Assembly (NCBI GenBank): GCA_037349315.1
Contig: JBAIAC010000035.1
Span: 12,414,501-12,478,500 of the forward strand
DNA length: 64,000 nucleotides
Direction: 5' to 3'
Source of the DNA: Chelydra serpentina
Taxonomy: Eukaryota > Chordata > Testudines > Chelydridae
Below are positions 58,401 to 64,000 of the stretch, in pieces. The notes below the pieces were generated by a model that was not told where the DNA came from, did no database searches, and worked only from the letters and a program-made list of their open reading frames with translations. The position numbers and the translations under genes were made by a program. Every line of letters begins with the position of its first letter. The first letter of the stretch is position 1.

Positions 58401-60910
58401 TGTCCCTGAGCCAAGGGTTAGCAGGGGGATTGCATAACGCTGGCCACCCCAGCTTTACACTAGCCCAGCATTCCTCCATCTTGGTGGGATCTTCAAGATG
58501 TCCCATTAGGGCAGCTTTAAAGTTGCTTTGTGCCACTCTGCCAGTGTGGAGTGAGCTTAACACAGCTGACAGTCTGGCTCCTTGCCATGAGGTCTAGGTT
58601 TGAAGATTTGGGCTTATTAAGCAGAAAATTTGTATCCAAAGTTTAATCCTGCACAGAGATGGGTTCTTTCCTCCTAATTACAACCCTGATCCTGCAACTG
58701 GATTTGAACAGACGACCCCATTTAGCCCCTGTGCATCCCCACTGAAGTCAGTGGACCTCTGCAGAGGCACAAGGGTCACCTGTGCAGATCCAAACCATTT
58801 AGATTGAAAGATGCAGGGGGTTTTGTGGAGGTTAATTATTGATTTTAGTCAGAATAATATGATGGATTATTGAGCTGCAAAAATTAATTCTTTTTGGTTA
58901 GTGTTTCTTCCAATTTTAAGCATCTACATTATTGGTGCCCCAAAGATAGACGTGGGGGAAGAAAGAGGCTGAATGAATTACAAAATGAAAAAAAAACAAA
59001 CGGTTTTGTTTGCTAAAATTTTGTATTTTGTCTTATTGGGCTGGAATTTAACAAAGGCCCTTAGCCTCACATATTCCATACATCAGAAGGAAAGCTAAAA
59101 AACAAAAAAGTAACTTCTCTACATAAAACAGTTTCCCAAGGTTCAGATGGCTTGATTATATCCATTACGCTGCACCTTGTACACCAGTGCAAAGGGGGTT
59201 TAAAACCCTGCTCAGTTAGAACGGTATCATTTCACATCCACTTTGCACTCCCATTACTCTGCTGTATCTGTCAACCCAAGATGCAAAATAATGGAGTGTA
59301 ATAGAAGCCCCTGAGTTGCTTTCCCATGGAAAGGAATATTGAGATTGACTCTTTTGGGGGCATGTTTTTCTGTCATCTCAGATGTGATAAGAATTTAATG
59401 TTTTCAGTGTCTTGTTTCACATGTAGTTTTATATGGCAGTCTGAATGTTCTTCTGTGTACAGGAGACTGAGGTACTGAGATCTGCCAGTTTACCCGCAAG
59501 TGTCTCTTCAAACTGAGGGAGGGGGGATGGAGTGAGTGGGGGTGGGGCCTCAGAGAAGGCGTGACAAGGGAGCGGGGCAAGGGTGTTCAGTTTTGAGCAA
59601 TTAGAAAGTTCGCAACCCTCGTAATGGCAGTCTTAGGTTTTGAGCAAATACCCTTTGAAAGCAATGGAAAATATCCTATTTCCTGCAATGGACATTGGAT
59701 CAGGCTTTTGGGGCTTGATTCTGCAAAATTCTGAGTCGCCTCAAACTCCCTTGAAGTTGAGGGTGCTCAGCATCTTGCAGGGTCAAGCTCTTAGTGCTTA
59801 CTACTGTGAACTGTCCCATTGACACTTTATGGTGATCATTAATGAGGCCCCAATCCTACAGACACTTAAACAAGTTCAATGGGATTACTCTCATCACATG
59901 CATGAGTATCTGCAGGATTGGGATTTACACCAGGAAACCTTTACAGATTCAAGTCCAAAAACAGGAATATTTACAGCATTGGTCAGGAATAAATATCAGA
60001 TTTATTTTGATAAGGTGGGTGTGTTATCAGTACATTGTTTCTTTAACTGTAATGGTTCAGCCAATGGTCCTTTTACTATGTACCAGTAGATTCTTTCCAT
60101 CACTTAAGTATTAGCAGTCTATTAACATGATTAATTTGTGCTTCAGCAATGCTGTTTCCCATACAGGAAGCATGATTTCCAAATGTATGTTTATATATTG
60201 TTTTAAATGTATTGCGCGTATAAAAACTGTCCAGTTTTCTATTTTTAAAAAATTATGTTATACAGTGTCACACATATGCAAAATAAAGTCTGGAACAAGT
60301 TGAGTTTTAATATAAATAAAATGATTTTTGTAATATTTTAAATATGTTGCATAGGTTATCATATACTGTATATACATTGTGTGCAAAATGAAGGCTATCA
60401 AACAATAATGAACATGTGGGAAATTAATTTTTTCTAGGGGTTGATTGATTGTATGGGCATCACTGGGAAGCTTGTAGTCATTTTTTAAGTTCTAAGCAGC
60501 AGTCACAATTTTACTGGGTTCTTTGGCCTTGACCAGGGGCCTAGTACTGCAAGATCAACTCATTGACTTCATGAGAGTTGAGGGTGCTCCCCAAAAGCAC
60601 TCAGCATCTTTCAGCAGCAGGCCCCAAATGCATGTGCTGCAGTTGAGGGGGAAATCTACTATTATTCACCCCTAAGGGCTTAACCTTGCTCCCATTTCAA
60701 TGACTTGGGCCCCAAGACTGAGATTTCACTTTTCTCCTTGAGCATATTTCCACATCTTGGATAGATTTGAAATAACCCAAAAATTCAAACTGAAAGTCAC
60801 AGTATAGAGTAACAATCTCTAGATCAGGGTATTCACCTCTGTCACTTTCAGAAAGCCTGAAAAATCAGCAACCACGTTCCTGTGAGTCAGCATAGCACCT
60901 TTGGGGTTCC
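37346..60910 (-). CDS. ACSL6: ACSL6, long-chain acyl-CoA synthetase, 3' part (13 exons, 5' end outside window)
   Basis: The enzyme activates long-chain fatty acids to acyl-CoA using ATP and CoA, on ER and other membranes; in mammals ACSL6 is prominent in brain and red cells (family knowledge). Exons run from 60910 down to the TGA at 37348-37346. Using one gate exon they total 1,256 nt, about 417 residues of a roughly 700-residue family. Seen in order: the P-loop tail NPKGAMLTH, gate segment [38 protein letters not shown], the signature [10 protein letters not shown] followed by LKIIDRKKH, and the C-terminus EELYSSVSI. All introns placed are GT-AG and all phases match. The F/Y alternative gate exons occur in ACSL1 and ACSL6; the C-terminal wording ([24 protein letters not shown]) and the neighbouring MEIKIN candidate favour ACSL6. 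The start and the TSGTTG half of the P-loop lie to the right of the window. Confidence 0.95.
37487..40943 (-). other. ACSL6: Last intron of ACSL6
   Basis: Longest placed intron in the gene. It holds the SINE-like sequence at 39,415 and a short tandem 'agggtaattactaga' pair near 39,980-40,012. No other exon seen. Confidence 0.8.
39415..39605 (+). mobile_element. tRNA-derived SINE-like sequence, decayed
   Basis: 'gtctggttaaggcactcacc tgggcggtgtgagac' resembles a tRNA-type A-box head of a SINE. The 'aatttaaatcccttctc' near 39,575 resembles a second, similar unit. Low preservation. Confidence 0.4.
40944..41015 (-). CDS. ACSL6: ACSL6 penultimate exon ([16 protein letters not shown])
   Basis: 72 nt, phase 0 to 0, 24 residues: [20 protein letters not shown] then SFEQ. 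It is an amphipathic C-terminal domain helix. The acceptor is TAACCCAG and the donor GTATGAT. Confidence 0.95.
41700..41798 (+). repeat. Old CR1/SINE-type fragment interrupted by the hAT element
   Basis: 'aatgatccatctagttcggt attctgtctatgacag' is a decayed form of the block gggtcagaccaatggtccat...cagtatcctgtct, common in sauropsid repeats. The hAT element at 41,807 inserted into its 3' side. Confidence 0.5.
41807..42157. mobile_element. hAT-type MITE, 351 bp, GC-rich
   Basis: Terminal inverted repeats cagggccggcgc / gcaccggccctg (11 of 12) with a perfect 8-bp duplication ggaatatg (41799-41806, 42158-42165). A subterminal palindrome (gcctagggcg) and internal tandem GC-rich units (cggctcgcc, gctgcctcctg) are seen. 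It sits in the ACSL6 intron, about 230 bp downstream of the exon at 42,385-42,486. Confidence 0.92.
42385..42486 (-). CDS. ACSL6: ACSL6 exon ([17 protein letters not shown])
   Basis: 102 nt, phase 0 to 0, 34 residues: [20 protein letters not shown], then [14 protein letters not shown]. The last codon is ACG (Thr) where I recall Lys in relatives. The exon still ends in G before a GTGTGTCC donor, which is a weak match to consensus. Confidence 0.94.
43338..43570. repeat. Unclassified repeat shared with 8,095
   Basis: 'aggcatcatggcacaggaga attttaaggagggatttgaag' pairs with the copy near 8,095. It continues toward the ACSL6 exon that starts at 43,608. Not coding. Confidence 0.6.
43608..43751 (-). 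CDS. ACSL6: ACSL6 exon with LKIIDRKK, signature second half
   Basis: 144 nt, phase 0 to 0, 48 residues. It starts [20 protein letters not shown] and ends [12 protein letters not shown]. It contains the IDRKK hinge region between the large N-terminal and small C-terminal domains. The acceptor is TTCCCAACAG and the donor GTAAAAT. Confidence 0.96.
45238..45354 (-). CDS. ACSL6: ACSL6 exon with acyl-CoA synthetase signature, first half
   Basis: 117 nt, phase 0 to 0, 39 residues. It reads [20 protein letters not shown] and ends [14 protein letters not shown]. [12 protein letters not shown] is the first half of the fatty-acyl-CoA synthetase signature; here the first residue is Glu instead of Asp. 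The second half follows in the next exon. Confidence 0.96.
47459..47547 (-). CDS. ACSL6: ACSL6 exon ([16 protein letters not shown])
   Basis: 89 nt. The first two bases complete Gly, then [18 protein letters not shown] and [10 protein letters not shown], ending in phase 0. The acceptor is AATTTGCAG and the donor GTATCAT, a weaker donor than its neighbours. Confidence 0.95.
48095..48391. mobile_element. hAT-type MITE, 297 bp
   Basis: Terminal inverted repeats cagtggtccccaac / gttggggaccactg with a perfect 8-bp duplication cactaggg (48087-48094, 48392-48399). Internal part repeats a ccggaagcgctcctc-like unit. Confidence 0.92.
49382..49611. mobile_element. hAT-type MITE, 230 bp
   Basis: Ends caggggttctcaaact / agtctgagaacccctg with 8-bp duplications cactaaca / ccctaaca (7 of 8). 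It ends 43 bp before the donor side of the ACSL6 YGQTE exon, close enough to affect that intron. Confidence 0.88.
49654..49726 (-). CDS. ACSL6: ACSL6 exon with YGQTE motif
   Basis: 73 nt, enters in phase 0 and leaves one base (a Gly codon split with the next exon). It reads [16 protein letters not shown] and ends [14 protein letters not shown] is the conserved adenylate-binding motif (YGxTE). A 230-bp hAT-type element ends only about 40 bp downstream of this exon's donor. Confidence 0.96.
49851..49912. repeat. Fold-back repeat of a second family, about 28-bp arms
   Basis: agagacaagctgggtgaggt and aatatt face a reverse copy ending cacccaccttgtcgct. The arm is the same block as the repeat starting 21,568 and the one at 56,230. 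It is followed by 'ctaatatcctgggactgacatggctac', also part of that family. Confidence 0.8.
50807..50902 (-). CDS. ACSL6: ACSL6 exon ([18 protein letters not shown])
   Basis: 96 nt, phase 0 to 0, 32 residues. It reads [20 protein letters not shown] and ends in [14 protein letters not shown] is a core motif of adenylate-forming enzymes. Confidence 0.96.
51291..51595 (-). mobile_element. CR1 LINE 3' fragment
   Basis: Starts with 'catagaatcatagaaatgta', the reverse complement of the CR1 3' tail, followed by 'gggctggaaaggacctcaag'. It lies in the ACSL6 intron between exons at 50807 and 53004, in the gene's own orientation. Confidence 0.85.
53004..53138 (-). CDS. ACSL6: ACSL6 exon ([12 protein letters not shown] ... 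FFNKIQ)
   Basis: 135 nt, phase 0 to 0, 45 residues. It reads [20 protein letters not shown] and ends in [11 protein letters not shown]. This lysine-rich segment links the gate region to the VTGAAP strand. The acceptor is TTCTCTTAG and the donor GTAAGAA. Confidence 0.96.
54313..54447 (-). CDS. ACSL6: ACSL6 exon ([13 protein letters not shown] ... LLNRMYDK)
   Basis: 135 nt, phase 0 to 0, 45 residues, acceptor ATCATAG and donor GTAAGTT. It carries the conserved [16 protein letters not shown] and [13 protein letters not shown] stretches of the acyl-CoA synthetase core, directly after the alternative gate exons. Confidence 0.96.
55919..56027. mobile_element. hAT-type MITE, 109 bp, tagggtgacca family (short form)
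   Basis: cagggtgaccagac / gtctggtcacccta... ends reversed, flanked by a perfect 8-bp duplication attggaag (55911-55918, 56028-56035). Sequence closely follows the copy at 57,215. Confidence 0.88.
56222..56288 (-). repeat. Fragment of the gacaaggtgggtgaggt repeat family
   Basis: 'gatattacctcacccacttt' and 'cagcacggctacaacaa' are the reverse complement of the block at 21,535-21,600. Confidence 0.65.
57215..57338. mobile_element. hAT-type MITE, 124 bp, tagggtgacca family (short form)
   Basis: Ends tagggtgaccagac / tctggtcaccct plus a, flanked by a perfect 8-bp duplication gttgcccc (57207-57214, 57339-57346). It is about 175 bp downstream of the Tyr gate exon of ACSL6. Confidence 0.9.
57514..57591 (-). 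CDS. ACSL6: ACSL6 alternative gate exon, Tyr version
   Basis: 78 nt, phase 0 at both ends, the same length as its partner. It encodes [20 protein letters not shown] and continues to FERMVQ. Tyr replaces Phe at the gate position. The acceptor is TTTTCTTCCAG and the donor GTAAGGT. The two exons share [12 protein letters not shown] but differ at most synonymous positions, so this is an old tandem duplication maintained by selection, not a recent copy. Confidence 0.95.
57592..57648 (-). promoter_or_regulatory. ACSL6: 57-nt intron between the mutually exclusive ACSL6 gate exons
   Basis: The intron between the Phe and Tyr exons is GTAAG...TTCCAG and only 57 nt long. A branch-point-like CTGAC has its A at 57627, about 22 nt from the donor and 35 nt from the acceptor. 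Such a short donor-to-branch distance is known to block splicing of one exon to its neighbour, as in alpha-tropomyosin. I infer that this spacing enforces inclusion of only one gate exon. Confidence 0.7.
57649..57726 (-). CDS. ACSL6: ACSL6 alternative gate exon, Phe version
   Basis: 78 nt, phase 0 at both ends. It encodes 26 residues starting [10 protein letters not shown] and containing [12 protein letters not shown], then VIQ. The Phe before LPLAH is the fatty-acid gate residue of the F variant known for ACSL1 and ACSL6. The acceptor is CCTGCAG and the donor GTAAGAA. It is the first of the pair in transcription order and lies only 57 nt before the Tyr exon. Confidence 0.95.
60837..60910 (-). 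CDS. ACSL6: ACSL6 exon: ATP-binding loop tail (NPKGAMLTH ... FLKVTE)
   Basis: 74 nt. It begins with two bases completing a Gly codon, then reads [16 protein letters not shown] and ends in FLKVTE before a GTGAAT donor. The acceptor is a clean pyrimidine tract ending TTTTCAG. The preceding TSGTTG half of the AMP-binding motif must be in an exon beyond 64,000. The exon ends in phase 0, so either gate exon can follow in frame. Confidence 0.96.
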
Positions 60911-62039
60911 CTGAAAAGAAAAAGAAACAGCACAGCATTAATAAAAGACCCGGTAGTAAATTTTCAAAGGCTTTTAAGACCTGGAGATGTTAAAATTCTT
61001 TTCAATGTCCCTTCCTGAATTCAAAAATAGTAATTATCACAAAGGAGTTGTTTCTATGTAATAAAATATACAAAGATATTTGAACTGTTTCAATATAAAC
61101 ACACAGAAGACCAATAGCATGATTTTATTGCCCAGTCTCTGGGCCAGATACTGTGAATCAGCCATTGAATCAGAGGATTTAAGAATTAGGTGCAACTTTT
61201 TATAAAATATTACTGTAAAATGAGCATAGCATGTTTTAACTGAAGGTTTTCTTCTCTGTTTGCAGCTATTCAAGATACCATTTGACACAGAGACCAGTCG
61301 CCTCGATTTTGGCTAAGAATGAGCTCTAGAACTATTGTACTTAATTTGAAGGTTTCTTTGGCAGATCACTGATACTAGCATCACTGTCTTTTCTATTCTG
61401 AGTTTTAGCTTCTTCATGGTTACTTGCATAATGTTTCTGATGTTCACACCTCTCAATACACCAAAGTGTGGAGATTAATGGGTAACACGCATGGCCACAG
61501 GGCCATTGATAAAACTGCAGCACTCTTACCCCTCGGGCAAATAGAGCACAGTTAGCACAGCACATTAAATACTTCTGAGCATGTAAAGAATAGAAAACAC
61601 CTAGCATCGATCCATTCTCAGGAGGAGTAGAGGGACTCCTGACCTTGCAGTGCTAGTGACTAGGACTTGACATATCTTCCTTTGCCTCAGCACCAACCCT
61701 CTTCATCACTCTTAAAAGGGACTAGTCACAGAGTAACTTGCTACTCAGTGTGAGTACAACTGGGAGAAGTGGTCCCTATTTTCCCCCCATAAATGGTAAG
61801 TAGATTAGTTTTAAAATCAGACTGAGCCACTGTATTGTACTTCCTGGGACTGGCTGGGTGGAACTGGCCCTCAAAGAAGCCATCATTCTTTAATGTAGAG
61901 TAGATGGAGCTGTTTGTCATACAACAGGTGCATAATTAATCAAATCGTGCCCTGTGGAATCCCACTGAAGTAAATGGGCCCGCCCAAACTGTATGTCCAG
62001 GCAGAATTTGCCCCCTGGATAAACGAATCATGCCCCTGG

Positions 62040-62125
62040 AATTTGGAAGGGGTCACAGTCGCTTGGGGGTTAATGTATCAGGCTATCTTTTAGGGACTGG
62101 GGTTCAATTTCTCATCAGTTCAAAA
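62040..62125 (+). mobile_element. tRNA-derived SINE-like fragment
   Basis: 'ggttaatgtatcaggctatc' and 'gactggggttcaatttctca' look like A- and B-box regions. Very short; class uncertain. Confidence 0.3.
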
Positions 62126-63089
62126 ACTTTGAAGGTACCATGCCAGTCCCTCTGTGGATACTTCTTCAGATCACAAAGACCCTGCTCAGGTCAGCACTAT
62201 CAGCAGTTACTGCCCAGGAACAGCAGGGGTGTTGAGCTCAGTTAGCAGAGCCGCATGGGCAACACTGCACAATGCGTGTTCTCTTAGTTCTCCCTTCATT
62301 GCACGAACACCGAATTCACCCAACATTCAGCCTAATAAAGTGAACCCTGAATACAAACATTTGCCACTGCACATATTTATTGGAATGAACTGGACATTTA
62401 TAACATTTTAGAATTGTATTTTAGAACATGTCTTTAAACAGTGTTCCAAGCACTTTAATCCCATCTTTAAAACGGTGGCAAAATTACTATATTACACAGA
62501 AAGAGTTCTAAAATGTTGCACTATTTTGGTGTAACTTACATGCATGCCATTCTGTTTCATAAACCATAGTCAGGGAGAGAGCTAACCGTTCTGCCACCAG
62601 CAAGTTTCAGTGCTACATGTGATACAGGCAGACTGTCAGATGTTTTCCTGATAAGGCAGGTTTTCTTACAAAGTATGAATGTATTCATAGGTGGAGAAAA
62701 AACAGCCTCACAGGCATGGGAATCCAGACAGAAAGAGAATTCTGTGAGCCAAACTAAGAATTAGCTGGGTATAGGAGACCAAGAAATTGTTAATCTTATA
62801 GTGTACGTCTTGCCAAAAAAATTCTCAAATTAGCCTGTACAATTCAGAGCGTAGCTGCACTTCCACAGAGTTGACTTCAGGAGAAACTTGTGAATGCACC
62901 AGTCCCCTCATCCATGTCTCGTTCAGACCAGCAAGAGAAACCTGCCCCTGTGGATTTTTCTTCAAAACAATGATTGGATATTCTTCCTTAGTTTGATTAC
63001 CTCATTGAAATGCATCCTAGATTATATACGCCAACTATATCAGCTAAGTGTTTTTCTTTCAGTACCCAGCGAGAAATCTTCAGACATCC

Positions 63090-63188
63090 TGGGGCAAAAA
63101 TCTTTCAGGGGACAGTACTTGGTCCTGCTAGTGAAGGCAGGGGACTGGACTCGATGACCTTTCAAGGTCCTTCCAGTTCTATGAGATA
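63090..63188 (+). mobile_element. CR1 LINE 3' end, short
   Basis: Contains 'gggactggactcgatgacct' then 'caaggtccttccagttctatga', the CR1 3' terminus. Only about 100 bp are kept. Confidence 0.8.
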
Positions 63189-64000
63189 GGCATATCTCCA
63201 TATATTTATTCGGTCTCTGAAGATTTTCATTGCATATTCAGATGATTCAGAACATCTGCTAGGTTTGCTCAAACCATCATTATCATCACCATTTGATTGC
63301 AAGTAGGAAATTCTGAAAATGTCTCTCTTCCTTCCTCCCCCTTTTTCTACATGAATAACAGCTGAATTCAGTGTCCCAGAGTATTTGTGACTCTAAACAC
63401 ATCAGAGCAGAGCACTAGTTTTCATAACCTTCATCACCAGAAGCCTGGGACTATTTGACAGAATGTTCACTTTGCTACAAGTCCTTTCCCAGAGCCCATC
63501 CGGGATGGAACAACAGTATATTAGTGATATAGCCTTTTTCCCCTTTCTTTTTAAATCATTAAAGTATCCTCTACTTAAATTTGCTTCACAGAGATAACAG
63601 CACAAAATATCCTCAAGATAGCACAGCACATTGACACAAATGCACAATTGAGGAGTATGGACAATGGTAAGTGATTCCAGGCAGTTAATCAATAACCAGA
63701 ACATGACCGTCTTCAGGTGTCACTTGAGTGAGGAGCTTGTCTGCCACTTCTCATATGTAAGAAAGGAATCTTTTCAATGTTACTGAATGGGTCACTGAAT
63801 GAATGCCATCCAGTGTCATTTCTGAGCCTGTAAATGGCTGCTTATACCCAGTTAGCATCCATGAGTTACTGGTGAATTCTGCTGAACCATGGAAAGCCTT
63901 CGTCAACATCCAACAGAGCCAATTGGTTTCCTTGGAAGATTAGTCACTGGTCTGTATTTGAAAAACGGAAGGGTGTTTTTTCAGAGCAGTCAGTACACAC

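Larger units (their letters stand above)
60911..64000 (-). other. ACSL6: ACSL6 intron running off the window
   Basis: I searched by eye for the exon ending in the TSGTTG half of the P-loop and did not find it, so the next upstream exon is probably to the right of 64,000. A CR1 tail lies at 63,090. Confidence 0.7.

Overview
This window looks like nuclear DNA of a turtle or a closely related sauropsid. The evidence is the spliced vertebrate genes with long introns, the several CR1 LINE copies (one with a nearly readable reverse transcriptase), and the many short hAT and PIF/Harbinger elements of types I associate with turtle genomes. The species call is inference; no database was searched. There are no bacterial-style genes, CRISPR arrays, or recognisable rRNA or tRNA genes.

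Two genes are supported, both on the minus strand. The right-hand gene (37,346 to at least 60,910) is the 3' part of ACSL6, a long-chain acyl-CoA synthetase. Thirteen exons are placed with exact splice sites and matching phases. They cover the NPKG part of the ATP-binding loop, the YGQTE motif, the acyl-CoA synthetase signature and the stop codon. The upstream exons lie beyond the right edge. Two neighbouring 78-nt exons encode alternative fatty-acid gate segments, one with Phe and one with Tyr, and only 57 nt separate them.

The left-hand gene (4,249 to about 26,778, promoter near 27,200) is a chain of phase-compatible small exons encoding a hydrophilic Ser/Thr/Lys-rich protein of at least about 450 residues. 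I call it MEIKIN (meiotic kinetochore factor) because in human 5q31 MEIKIN lies beside ACSL6 in the same orientation, and because the exon count and size roughly fit. No diagnostic motif was recognised. One short exon before the last is missing from my model, and the donor of the first coding exon is uncertain.

Layout: 1-4,248 is intergenic or 3' flank, with a Harbinger MITE and a 1.04-kb hAT element. 4,249-26,778 is the MEIKIN candidate, its introns carrying CR1, hAT, Harbinger, MIR and fold-back repeats. 26,870-27,400 is a CpG-rich promoter region, followed by a 71-bp minisatellite (27,417-27,965). 28,070-37,345 is intergenic plus the ACSL6 3' flank. 37,346-60,910 holds the ACSL6 exons. 60,911-64,000 is ACSL6 intron. 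The two genes have unrelated jobs (lipid activation and meiosis); their proximity is conserved synteny, not an operon.
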